Source: UBA1447 sp964627535 (lineage in GTDB: Bacteria; Bacillota; Clostridia; Oscillospirales; Acutalibacteraceae). Taken from it: a DNA stretch of 64,000 nucleotides. Positions 52,966 through 61,358 of this stretch are shown here, one piece after another. The stretch spans positions 1-64,000 of the forward strand of contig CAZVJW010000011.1 in the NCBI GenBank assembly GCA_964627535.1, written 5' to 3'. Each line of letters begins with the position of its first letter. The first letter of the stretch is position 1. Made by a program: the position numbers and the translations under genes. The notes beneath the pieces were generated by a model. That model searched no databases. It was not told the origin of the DNA and saw only the letters and a list, made by a program, of their open reading frames with translations.

Positions 52966-54012
52966 ATGGAGAATTCAAAGATAAAAGTAGGAATCATCGG
53001 CGCCACGGGTTATGCGGGCGTTGAGCTTGTCCGCATCCTGTTAACCCATCCTCAAGCTGAAATCGCGGCGCTCGGTTCGGTTAGCTTCGAGGGCAAAACG
53101 CTTGGCGAAGTGTATCCGTCGATGCAGGGGCTCTGCGATATCGCTTGCGTTTCGAGCGATGAAGTGATTGAAAAAAGCGAAGTAATATTCGCCTGTGTCG
53201 CGCACGGACTTTCCCAGGATTTCGCGGCAAAGTGCTTTGCAAAGGGTGTCGCGTTTATCGACTTAGGCGCCGATTTCCGGTTGGAAGACGAAGCGGATTA
53301 CGGGGAATGGTACGGCGGCACTTATACCGATAAAGAATTGCACAGCAAAGCGGTTTACGCTTTGCCCGAGCTTTTCAGGGACAAAATAAAAACCAGCAGA
53401 ATTTTAGCCAATCCGGGCTGCTACCCGACAAGCATCGCGCTCGGGCTTTACCCCGCGCTGAAGGCAGGAATGGTTGAAAAAATCGGAATTGTTATCGACT
53501 CGAAATCCGGTGTAACCGGAGCAGGCAGAGCGCCCTCCGAAACCACCCATTTCCCCGCCTGCAATGAAGCCTTTTCTCCGTACAAAATTGCTTCCCACCG
53601 CCACACACCGGAAATCGAACAGTCATTATCCGACGCGGCGTGTGAGAAAATCACCGTCCTTTTTGTGCCTCATTTATTGCCGGTTAACCGGGGTATTATT
53701 TCAACAATTTATGCGAAACTGCGAAGCGGGATTTCGATGGAGCAAATCCGCGAGGTGTATGAGAACTTCTATAAGGACGAACCTTTTATCCGCCTGAAAA
53801 AAGCCGGGGAAGTCGCGAACCTGAGGGATGTTAAATACAGCAATTTCTGCGATATTTCTTTGCATATTGACAGCCGTACCGGTACTATTATCATCGTTTC
53901 GGCCATAGACAACATGGTGAAAGGCGCGGCCGGTCAGGCGGTGCAGAACATGAACATCATTTTCGATTTGCCGGAAACAACGGGGCTGAATTTTATTCCG
54001 CCGGCATTTTAG
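52966..54012 (+). CDS. argC: N-acetyl-gamma-glutamyl-phosphate reductase
   Basis: A 348-residue ArgC, type 1. VGIIGATGYAGVELVRIL is the NADP-binding loop; the catalytic Cys is residue 152 in NPGCYPTS; HRHTPEIEQ has the proton-donor His. It reduces acetylglutamyl phosphate to the semialdehyde. The ribosome site before ATG is weak (GGATGTGAAATAA), and the 11-bp array ends 23 bases upstream. Confidence 0.97.
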   Translation: MENSKIKVGIIGATGYAGVELVRILLTHPQAEIAALGSVSFEGKTLGEVYPSMQGLCDIACVSSDEVIEKSEVIFACVAHGLSQDFAAKCFAKGVAFIDLGADFRLEDEADYGEWYGGTYTDKELHSKAVYALPELFRDKIKTSRILANPGCYPTSIALGLYPALKAGMVEKIGIVIDSKSGVTGAGRAPSETTHFPACNEAFSPYKIASHRHTPEIEQSLSDAACEKITVLFVPHLLPVNRGIISTIYAKLRSGISMEQIREVYENFYKDEPFIRLKKAGEVANLRDVKYSNFCDISLHIDSRTGTIIIVSAIDNMVKGAAGQAVQNMNIIFDLPETTGLNFIPPAF

Positions 54013-54025
54013 TTGGGAGATAAAT

Positions 54026-55267
54026 ATGAAAAAAACACAAGAAGAACTGAAATTTAAATTTGTTGACGGCGGCGTATGCGCACCGAAGGGCTTCCTTGCC
54101 AACGGAATCCATTGCGGCATCCGCAGAAATAAATCGAAGAGGGACCTTGCGTTGATTTATTCCGAAACGGATTGCACTGCCGCGGCCGTTTATACGCAAA
54201 ATCTTGTTTTCGGAGCGCCTATCACCGTAACAAAAGAAAGCCTCGCGAACGGTCACGCCCGCGCGGTTATTTGCAACAGCGGCATTGCCAACACCTGCAA
54301 CGCCGATGGTTTGGAAAAAGCGAGAGCAATGCGCAATATCGCAGCTGACGGTTTGAAAATCTCCGCGGACGATATTATTATCGCGTCAACCGGTGTCATC
54401 GGCCTTCCGATTAACCTGGAACCCATAGCGAAAGGAATGGTCGGCCTGGCAGCCGGGTTAACGGCGAACGGTTCGGATTTTGCGGCGCAGGCTATTATGA
54501 CGACCGACACCCGCAAAAAGGAATATGCGGTTGAATTTAACATCGGCGAAAAAATTTGCAGAATCGGAGCGATCGCCAAGGGCTCCGGCATGATATGCCC
54601 CAATATGGCGACAATGCTTTGTTTTATAACCTCGGATACCGCAATAAGTGAACCAATGCTCAAAACCGCTTTGGAAGCGGCTGTTTCGAAGAGCTTTAAT
54701 ATGCTCAGCATTGATGGCGACACCTCCACAAACGATATGGCAAGCGTCATGGCAAACGGGCAGGCCTGCAACGAACCGGTTGAAACCGCGGACGCTGAAT
54801 ATGAAATGTTCAAAGCAGCGCTCACGGAGCTTTGCGTCAAGGTTGCCAGGGAAATGGCAAGGGACGGCGAAGGCGCGACAAAGCTGATAGAATGTGCTAT
54901 AAAAGGCGCAACCGATGAAAACGCGGCAAGAGCGATGGCGAAAAGTGTCATGAACTCCTCGCTTGTTAAGACCGCTATGTTCGGCGCTGATGCAAACTGG
55001 GGCAGAATTATCTGCGCAATGGGCTATGCGGGCGTTTGGCTTGATGTCAACAGCGTAGGAATTTCTTTCCGATCGGGTAAAGGTAAAATTGAAGTTTGCA
55101 GAAACGGGGCGGCTTTGGACTTTTCCGAGAAAAAGGCGAAGGAAGTTTTAGGCGAAGACGAAATTATTATTGAAGTAACGTTAAAAGACGGCGAGGGAAC
55201 CGCTTGCGCTTTCGGCTGCGATTTCAGCTACGATTATGTGAAGATAAACGGGGATTATAGGACATAG
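54026..55267 (+). CDS. argJ: bifunctional glutamate N-acetyltransferase/ornithine acetyltransferase
   Basis: A 413-residue ArgJ. The self-cleavage site is at Thr196 in MICPNMATMLCF; the new N-terminal Thr of the beta chain is the nucleophile. GDTSTNDMA and GAKLIECA-like GATKLIECAIKG are further family motifs. It moves acetyl from acetylornithine to glutamate, so no separate argA or argE is needed, and none is present. It follows argC after 13 bases. Confidence 0.96.
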   Translation: MKKTQEELKFKFVDGGVCAPKGFLANGIHCGIRRNKSKRDLALIYSETDCTAAAVYTQNLVFGAPITVTKESLANGHARAVICNSGIANTCNADGLEKARAMRNIAADGLKISADDIIIASTGVIGLPINLEPIAKGMVGLAAGLTANGSDFAAQAIMTTDTRKKEYAVEFNIGEKICRIGAIAKGSGMICPNMATMLCFITSDTAISEPMLKTALEAAVSKSFNMLSIDGDTSTNDMASVMANGQACNEPVETADAEYEMFKAALTELCVKVAREMARDGEGATKLIECAIKGATDENAARAMAKSVMNSSLVKTAMFGADANWGRIICAMGYAGVWLDVNSVGISFRSGKGKIEVCRNGAALDFSEKKAKEVLGEDEIIIEVTLKDGEGTACAFGCDFSYDYVKINGDYRT

Positions 55268-55321
55268 AGAAGAAGTCATACTTTTCCACTTCTTCTCAAT
55301 AAATAACAGGGGGTTTGAACA

Positions 55322-56176
55322 ATGAATATATCCGATTTTGACAAGGCGGAAATCCTGGTGCAGGCGCTGCCTTATATTCAGGAATACTACAATAAGATTG
55401 TCGTTATCAAATACGGCGGCAACGCCATGATATCCGAGGAATTGAGAGACACGATGATGACAGATATCGTGCTGCTTTCATTGGTCGGCATCAAGGTCGT
55501 CCTGGTTCACGGCGGCGGTCCCGAGATTACGAAGATGCTCGAAAAAATCGGCAAGGAGAGCCGGTTTGTGAACGGACTGCGCTACACGGACGAGGAAACC
55601 GCCGAGGTGGTCCAGATGGTGCTTGCCGGCAAAATCAACAAGGATCTGGTTCAGCTTTTAAGCAAGAGAGGCGGCAAGGCACTTGGTATTTGCGGGCTTG
55701 ACGCGGGGCTTATCAAAGCTGTTAAAAAAACAGACGGCGGGGATTTAGGCCTTGTCGGCGAGATTGACAGCATGGATGTTACCGTTATAAACGATATTCT
55801 TGAGAAGGGGTATATTCCCGTTGTTTCCGCAATCGGTGCCGGGGACGGTGTTGTTTATAATATCAATGCGGACGCCGCCGCGGCAAGAATTGCCTCGGAG
55901 CTTCACGCGCAGAAACTGCTGCTTTTAACCGATGTGCGCGGGCTCCTGCGTGACAAGGACGATGAGAGCACGCTTATCCCGGAAGTAAAAGTCAGCGATG
56001 TGCCGGCGCTTAGAAACAAGGGCATCATTTCCGGCGGTATGATTCCGAAAATTGACTGCTGCGTAGAAGCTGTCCGGCGGGGAGTAAAACGCACAACCAT
56101 TATTGACGGAAGAGTAGCGCACGCGATCTTAATCGAAATGCTTTCCGATGAAGGCGTCGGGACGATGTTTATTTAA
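55322..56176 (+). CDS. argB: acetylglutamate kinase
   Basis: A 284-residue ArgB of the amino acid kinase family. KYGGNAM (30-36) is the ATP-phosphate loop, VHGGGPEI the glutamate-binding loop, and GGMIPKIDCCVEAV the C-terminal Lys motif. The N-terminal helix (FDKAEILVQALPYI) is the type found in arginine-inhibited hexameric enzymes, so feedback inhibition is possible. AGGGGG precedes ATG. Confidence 0.96.
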   Translation: MNISDFDKAEILVQALPYIQEYYNKIVVIKYGGNAMISEELRDTMMTDIVLLSLVGIKVVLVHGGGPEITKMLEKIGKESRFVNGLRYTDEETAEVVQMVLAGKINKDLVQLLSKRGGKALGICGLDAGLIKAVKKTDGGDLGLVGEIDSMDVTVINDILEKGYIPVVSAIGAGDGVVYNINADAAAARIASELHAQKLLLLTDVRGLLRDKDDESTLIPEVKVSDVPALRNKGIISGGMIPKIDCCVEAVRRGVKRTTIIDGRVAHAILIEMLSDEGVGTMFI

Positions 56177-56197
56177 AAAAATTATGTTGGTGAAGAT

Positions 56198-57388
56198 ATG
56201 AATTTTGATGAAATAAAACAAACCGCGCAGGAAAATTTCATGCCGACCTATGCCCGTTTCAACACGGCCATTGTCAGCGGAAACGGCGCGACACTGCTTG
56301 ATACGGATGGCAAAGAAATCATCGATTTTACAGCCGGCATCGGTGTTAATTCCCTTGGCTACGGACACAAGGGCTGGGTTGAAGCGGTAAGCACTCAGGC
56401 GGGAAAACTGCAGCACATTTCCAACCTATATTATAATGAAACGCAGACTGTTCTTGCGGGGGAGCTTTGCAGGCGTTCGGGTTTTGCAAAAGTTTTTCTT
56501 GCTAACTCAGGCGCGGAAGCAAATGAGTGCGCCATTAAGCTTGCGAGAAAATACAGCTTTGACAAATACGGCGAGGGCAGGGGAACTGTTCTGTCACTCG
56601 AAAATTCTTTTCATGGCAGAACCATGGCGACCATCACCGCAACCGGGCAGAAGGAATACCATAAGTTCTTTCATCCGTTTCCGGAAGGATACAGTTATAC
56701 ACCCGCGAACGATATTGAAGCACTGGACGTTGCACTTGACCCAAGCGTTTGCGCGCTGTTTATAGAGATTATTCAGGGTGAGGGCGGAGTTTTGCCGGTA
56801 GACCGGGGATTTATCGAAGCGGCAAGAACGCTTTGCACCGAGCGGGATATATTGCTTATAGACGATGAAGTGCAAACAGGAGTCGGCAGAACAGGCAAAC
56901 TTTACGCATGGGAAAATGTCGGCCTAAAACCGGATATACTAACCTCTGCGAAAGGTTTGGGTAACGGCCTGCCAATAGGCGCCTGCCTTTGTGTTGAAGA
57001 ACTCGGCAATGTAATGGCTGCGGGAACGCACGGTTCGACTTTCGGGGGTAACCCAATCGTGTGCGCCGGCGCATCAGAGGTTCTGCGATGCCTTGACGAA
57101 GCCATGTTTACCGAGATTACCGCGAAGGGCGAATATTTCAGACAGAAACTGCGAACCATTGAAGATGTCGACAGTGTGCGCGGAATGGGGCTTATGATCG
57201 GCGTGAAACTGAAAAGTAAAGTCGCCAAAGAAGTTGCCGCGAAATGCGTTGAAAACGGACTGCTTATTTTAACCGCGAAGGATTATTTGCGCTTGCTGCC
57301 GCCGCTGGTTATCACCTATGATGAAATTGATAAAGGGCTGGCAATACTGAGCGCAGTATTGCGCGATAGAGAAGAAGTGGAGAAGTGA
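56198..57388 (+). CDS. argD: acetylornithine aminotransferase
   Basis: A 396-residue class III aminotransferase. LLDTDGKEIIDFTAGIGVNSLG opens the fold; NSGAEANECAIKLARKY binds the cofactor phosphate; DDEVQTGVGRTGK has the PLP Asp; the Schiff-base Lys is 252 in SAKGLGNGLPIGA. Position after argB confirms the assignment over other members. The ribosome site is weak (GGTGAAGAT). Confidence 0.95.
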   Translation: MNFDEIKQTAQENFMPTYARFNTAIVSGNGATLLDTDGKEIIDFTAGIGVNSLGYGHKGWVEAVSTQAGKLQHISNLYYNETQTVLAGELCRRSGFAKVFLANSGAEANECAIKLARKYSFDKYGEGRGTVLSLENSFHGRTMATITATGQKEYHKFFHPFPEGYSYTPANDIEALDVALDPSVCALFIEIIQGEGGVLPVDRGFIEAARTLCTERDILLIDDEVQTGVGRTGKLYAWENVGLKPDILTSAKGLGNGLPIGACLCVEELGNVMAAGTHGSTFGGNPIVCAGASEVLRCLDEAMFTEITAKGEYFRQKLRTIEDVDSVRGMGLMIGVKLKSKVAKEVAAKCVENGLLILTAKDYLRLLPPLVITYDEIDKGLAILSAVLRDREEVEK

Positions 57389-57438
57389 CTGCGTCACGAA
57401 AAGCAGTGGGGAAGCATAGTAACAGATAATCACCCGTC

Positions 57439-57568
57439 AGGCAAAGCCTGCCACCCTCCTTGAAAAGGAGGGCATACAAAGGCTCCTTTTTCAAAGGAGC
57501 TGTCGCCCTTAACTAATCCCAAAAATTTTGTAATTAAAATAAGTAAGGGATTAGTTTTGGCGACTGAG
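57439..57568. repeat. multi-hairpin intergenic element before argF
   Basis: CCCTCC/GGAGGG (57454-57472), GGCTCCTTTTTCAAAGGAGC (57481-57500) and a long stem TGTCGCC..AACTAATCCC with GGGATTAGTT..GGCGAC (57501-57563) follow one another. The element is non-coding and lies inside the arg operon. Its stems could pause or terminate transcription before argF. Confidence 0.6.
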
Positions 57569-57578
57569 GATTTCGTTC

Positions 57579-57644
57579 TCCAACTACTTCTCAACTATTG
57601 CTCAACCATCGTTCAACTATTACTCAACAACTGTTCAAACAATA
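57579..57644 (+). repeat. array of six degenerate 11-bp units
   Basis: Six contiguous 11-bp units: TCCAACTACTT, CTCAACTATTG, CTCAACCATCG, TTCAACTATTA, CTCAACAACTG, TTCAAACAATA. The consensus YTCAACTATTG is the inverse complement of the array unit at 52845-52943. It ends 25 bases before the argF start. Confidence 0.75.
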
Positions 57645-57669
57645 AATACCAAGAGAGGGGCAAAACACC

Positions 57670-58575
57670 ATGAAGCATCTGCTAAAATTGCTTGACCTGA
57701 CGGGCGAGGAAATCCTGGAAATCCTCAACCTTGCGGACCAGCTTAAATACGAAAAGAAAAACGGCATTCTGCACCGCAGGCTTGAAGGGAAGAGCCTCGG
57801 CATGATATTCCAAAAGTCCTCAACCCGTACACGAATTTCTTTTGAGGCGGGTATGTTCCAGCTGGGCGGTCAGGCTTTGTACTTAAACGCAACCGACATG
57901 CAAATCCGCAGGGGCGAACCTGTGGAGGATACGGCACGCGTTCTTTCCCGCTTTATTGATGGCATCATGATACGCACCTTTGACCAAAGCGAGGTGGAAG
58001 CGCTTGCCGAGCACGGCAATATCCCGATTATCAACGGCTTGACAGACTTCAGCCATCCCTGCCAGGTGCTTGCGGATTTAATGACCGTCAGGGAGTATAA
58101 GGGTGAGCTCGAAGGGCTTAAAATGTGCTACATCGGCGATGGCAACAACATGGCGAATTCCCTCATCGTCGGCGGGCTTAAAACAGGCATGAATGTCAGC
58201 ATCGCCTGCCCAGAACGTTATGATCCGGATAAAATCATTCTTGATTTCGCGAAAGACTATCCGGAATTCAGCCTTTGCCGCAATCCGATGGAAGCAGCGG
58301 AAAAAGCCGATGTCATTTTTACCGACGTTTGGGCTTCCATGGGGCAGGAGGGCGAGCAGGAAAAGCGCCGCGCCGCTTTTGAAGGTGTTTATCAGGTAAA
58401 CGCAAAACTATTGAACGTTGCCAATCCGGACTGCATGGTGCAGCATTGCCTGCCCGCGCACAGAGGCGAAGAAATAACCGCCGAGGTTTTCGAAGAACAC
58501 TCCGCCGAGATATTCGAAGAGGCGGAAAACAGGCTGCATGCGCAAAAAGCCGTTATGGTTATGCTGATGGAGTGA
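57670..58575 (+). CDS. argF: ornithine carbamoyltransferase
   Basis: A 301-residue OTCase. STRTR at 51-55 binds carbamoyl phosphate; DFSHPCQVLADLMT and VQHCLPAHRGEE (near 260) bind ornithine. It makes citrulline from ornithine and the carbamoyl phosphate supplied by CarAB. GAGAGG precedes ATG. The 281-base gap from argD holds repeat elements, so argF may be less strongly expressed or separately controlled. Confidence 0.96.
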   Translation: MKHLLKLLDLTGEEILEILNLADQLKYEKKNGILHRRLEGKSLGMIFQKSSTRTRISFEAGMFQLGGQALYLNATDMQIRRGEPVEDTARVLSRFIDGIMIRTFDQSEVEALAEHGNIPIINGLTDFSHPCQVLADLMTVREYKGELEGLKMCYIGDGNNMANSLIVGGLKTGMNVSIACPERYDPDKIILDFAKDYPEFSLCRNPMEAAEKADVIFTDVWASMGQEGEQEKRRAAFEGVYQVNAKLLNVANPDCMVQHCLPAHRGEEITAEVFEEHSAEIFEEAENRLHAQKAVMVMLME

Positions 58576-58955
58576 GAATTTCTGATCAAAAAAAGGGACA
58601 GATGGAAATCTACCCAACCTATTGACTTATCACCATATGAAATTAGATAGCACCTGTAAAACCCTTATAAAACAAGGGAATATAGGTGCTATTTCTGTTT
58701 TGGATAAAACCCTTTATGTCATACATATTCAAAATTTTTAATAAAGTATTAGAAAATACTATTAAATCTTTTGATAAGGTTTGAGGATATTGAAGTATTT
58801 ATTGACATTAGCAATTCAAAATGGAAAAATTAATATAGAAATAAATATTATTGAGGTTATCAAAGGTTTAACAAAATCAAATACAACAATATTTAAAAAA
58901 GCGGAACAGATGAAAATCTGTCCTAAATTTTTGTCAAACAATTGAGCTATTCACA
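58576..58955. other. 380-base A/T-rich non-coding spacer with repeats
   Basis: No gene is recognised. GGACAGATGGAAATCT (58596-58611) recurs imperfectly at 58903-58919, each copy preceded by an A-run, so the middle is flanked by direct repeats. Inside is a nested hairpin ATAGCACCT..CCCTT/AAGGG..AGGTGCTAT (58647-58692). It may be the relic of an inserted element. Confidence 0.5.
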
Positions 58956-59792
58956 TTACCCGATTATTACTCTCAGCATGCTTTTATCCACAAACTCCTC
59001 ATCATACATAACTTTGGCGTGGTTGCGTTTGATAACTTCTTTTAATATTTGGTTACCGGTTGCCTTATTCACAATTTTACGGATAATTGTGTTGTTGCGG
59101 TAGTAAGCTCCGCCTTCAAAAGAAAAGTATTCATCTTCGGCATAGATGTGAAAACTGACATCCTGTTCGTTATTGCACCGCAGTTCTCCGTGAAGATAAT
59201 CATCATCTGTGTAAATAATCAGCTGAAAGGTGTCCGCTGTATCGTTGCGCACGCGGTAATCCAAATAATTGTAAAGAATCGATGTGCCGACGCCGAAAGG
59301 AACCTGACGGTTAAAATCCGGAAAAAGGTCAACACCGTCGTGATGATGATGCTCATCTATTGTCAGCGGGCTATGCAGCACCAGCCAATGAATTAAGTTA
59401 GACATCTGGCACATACCGCCGCCGATACCTTGACCGGGACCGTTTCTTGAAATGGTAAGCCCGGAAAGATACCCTTTTTTTTCGGTGCAATTGCCTACAA
59501 GATGCCAAAGAGAAAATGTTTCTCCGGGGCGGATGATGATTCCGTTGATATGAGGGGAAGCCAGCGCTAAATTGACCGCCTTATTTTCCTGAAGCTGCAA
59601 ATCCACATTGCCAAGTTTTCTTCGTATAATTGAATTGTGGCGGTAAACCAATACCGGTAACTTACATGGTTCCCTGGTTTCGCCGAAAATTGCGTTTCTC
59701 TGTAAATCCTTAATCCGTCGAATGGCAATGCACTTCTGCACCGAAATTTTATAGGTTAGCGGTGATATTTCGCAAAACAGTTTTCTTGCCAT
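58956..59792 (-). CDS. VanW-family protein
   Basis: About 278 residues with the VanW block GIIIRPGETFSLWHLVGNCTEKKGY and GPGQGIGGGMCQMSNLIHWL, plus the His-rich EHHHHDGVDLFPDF. VanW proteins occur in some vancomycin-resistance clusters and in many other Firmicutes; function is not established. No van ligase gene is near, so no resistance is implied. ATG 59792 has GAAAGGA upstream; earlier in-frame ATG lacks one. No signal peptide is seen. Confidence 0.85.
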   Translation of the reverse strand: MARKLFCEISPLTYKISVQKCIAIRRIKDLQRNAIFGETREPCKLPVLVYRHNSIIRRKLGNVDLQLQENKAVNLALASPHINGIIIRPGETFSLWHLVGNCTEKKGYLSGLTISRNGPGQGIGGGMCQMSNLIHWLVLHSPLTIDEHHHHDGVDLFPDFNRQVPFGVGTSILYNYLDYRVRNDTADTFQLIIYTDDDYLHGELRCNNEQDVSFHIYAEDEYFSFEGGAYYRNNTIIRKIVNKATGNQILKEVIKRNHAKVMYDEEFVDKSMLRVIIG

Positions 59793-59848
59793 AGGGTTCC
59801 TTTCATATCCAAAGAAAATTGATTTCAATTTTCACCTATTTTTTAAAG

Positions 59849-60511
59849 CTATTTATCAAGTGTTTTCAGCAGTTCCCCCGGCTCATCTATGATGCATCCA
59901 GCACCGTTTGCAACCAGAACTTCCCTGTCCCTGAATCCCCAGCTGACACTCACGCAAGGCAGCCCCGCATTTTTGGCGGTCAGGATGTCCACCTCGGAAT
60001 CGCCGACATAAACGGTGCCGCTTTTATCGGCGCCAAGCTCCTCAAGCGCCTTATAAACCGAATCCGGCGCCGGCTTCCTTGCCACGCCGGCCGATTCCCC
60101 GATGGCTACTTGAATATATTCGCCGAAGTAGTTAGCGCACAAAGCTTTCACGGCAGTGTCAATCTTGTTGGAGACAACAGCCAGCTTGTATTCACTTTTT
60201 ACGAGTTCTTTCAGCAGCTCAATCACGTCGGGGTATGGCTTTGTCAGGATTTCCATATTTTGTGCATAATGGCTGCCGAATTCTTCAAGGCTCTTTTCAA
60301 AAAGCGGATTGCCGAGCCCGCCCGGTATGGCGGATTCTATCAGTTTGGCAATGCCGTTGCCGACAAAACGCCGCGTATCGTCCAAACTGATTGCCGGAAA
60401 TCCGTTTTTAGACATAACAAAATTGACGCTGCCGGCAAGGTCGCCGAGCGTATCCAAAAGAGTGCCGTCCAGGTCAAATATCACTGTGTCAAAACGCTTT
60501 ATATTGTTCAC
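59849..60511 (-). CDS. gph: HAD-family phosphoglycolate phosphatase-like protein
   Basis: A 220-residue HAD hydrolase with VIFDLDGTLLDTLGDLAGS, the Gph cap segment RRFVGNGIAKLIESA, LAVVSNK, ARKPAPDSV and VYVGDSEVDILTAKNAGL. It is a better match to phosphoglycolate phosphatase than the protein at 47015. The start is uncertain: GTG 60511 immediately follows GGAAG, too close for a ribosome site, so an unusual start a few codons later (such as ATA 60502) is possible. Confidence 0.85.
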   Translation of the reverse strand: MNNIKRFDTVIFDLDGTLLDTLGDLAGSVNFVMSKNGFPAISLDDTRRFVGNGIAKLIESAIPGGLGNPLFEKSLEEFGSHYAQNMEILTKPYPDVIELLKELVKSEYKLAVVSNKIDTAVKALCANYFGEYIQVAIGESAGVARKPAPDSVYKALEELGADKSGTVYVGDSEVDILTAKNAGLPCVSVSWGFRDREVLVANGAGCIIDEPGELLKTLDK

Positions 60512-60524
60512 CTTCCGGAAGAAA

Positions 60525-60550
60525 ACGGTCTTTGAAGTTTCAAAGACCGT
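60525..60550. terminator. terminator between membrane-protein and gph genes
   Basis: ACGGTCTTTGAA and TTCAAAGACCGT form a nearly perfect palindrome, followed on the minus strand by TTTTC. It begins six bases after the stop of the membrane protein and ends just before the gph start, so it could attenuate transcription into gph. Confidence 0.7.
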
Positions 60551-60555
60551 AAAAC

Positions 60556-61203
60556 TTATACCTTTTTCTTATTTGCTTTTTTAAGCCTGCGCTGCTTCTT
60601 TTCGCTCTCGTCTTCCGTCAGAATATACGCAAGCCCCCAAATAACAATAGCGGCATAAATCAAAGACATGATCATAGTTGCGGAAGTTAACTGCAAAACC
60701 TCGATTTTAATAGCCGAACCGGCAATCTGTATGGCGAATTTTAACCAAGTGGATAAATCATCTATACTGAATAAAGAGGTGACCGGCATTGTTCCGTCAA
60801 GCAGAGGAGAAACAAGTCTGCCGAAGGAAATATAGGCAGCAATCATAGAGACCAGACCGCCGCCGCCAAGGCAGGTAATTACCAGCCTTTTGTTGCTGAA
60901 GACAGAGAAAAAGAAAATGACAAGAGAAAGAATTAATGCAACGGCAAAGAAAACCAAAAAACAAATTCCCGCCGGCATAAGGCTTTTAACAGAAGCATTC
61001 GCGAAAAAATCACCGGAACCGCTGAACATGCCGTGAAAAGGGCTGCTCTTATCCGCAAACTGGATGTATAATTCTTTAATACTTTGATTATCACCTATTT
61101 TTATTCCGGCAGAAATGCCATATTTTACAAAAGAAAGATAGTAAGCGGCCGGAATTACACACAGCGCTAAAAGCGCAGAGACAATACGGTAAACAATTTT
61201 CAA
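60556..61203 (-). CDS. predicted membrane protein, unknown function
   Basis: A 215-residue protein that I do not recognise. It has four probable membrane segments: residues about 5-28, 75-102 (PAGICFLVFFAVALILSLVI), 108-128 and 172-195 (ATMIMSLIYAAIVIWGLAYI). The tail is strongly basic (KKQRRLKKANKKK). The loop between segments 1 and 2 is polar and probably outside. TTG start with AAGGCAGG upstream. It is first in a minus-strand run with gph. Confidence 0.6.
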   Translation of the reverse strand: MKIVYRIVSALLALCVIPAAYYLSFVKYGISAGIKIGDNQSIKELYIQFADKSSPFHGMFSGSGDFFANASVKSLMPAGICFLVFFAVALILSLVIFFFSVFSNKRLVITCLGGGGLVSMIAAYISFGRLVSPLLDGTMPVTSLFSIDDLSTWLKFAIQIAGSAIKIEVLQLTSATMIMSLIYAAIVIWGLAYILTEDESEKKQRRLKKANKKKV

Positions 61204-61244
61204 AATTACACCTGCCTTCTGAATTAATTAAACAATAATCAGTT

Positions 61245-61347
61245 ATACTAATTCACGATTAAAAAACCTCTAAAAAATCAAGCAAAAGCTTTGATTTATG
61301 CTGTTTTTCGAGGATTTTTTAGTTAGGTTTTTATGAGTAATTAGTAT
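61245..61347 (+). repeat. 103-bp inverted-repeat element, copy 3
   Basis: Ends ATACTAATT and AATTAGTAT are intact. Same orientation as copy 1. It lies 11 bases after the glnS stop codon, upstream of the membrane-protein gene. Confidence 0.85.
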
Positions 61348-61358
61348 TATATAAATCT

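Noticed and set aside
54253..54951. 232-codon open frame opposite argJ
   Set aside because: Low-complexity Ala/Ile/Ser protein with no start signal; argJ motifs are intact on the other strand.
58956..59792. Vancomycin resistance locus
   Set aside because: Only a VanW-like protein is present; no van ligase, dehydrogenase, dipeptidase or sensor pair is nearby.
59819..60535. 238-codon open frame opposite the gph gene
   Set aside because: Antisense shadow of a clear HAD phosphatase.
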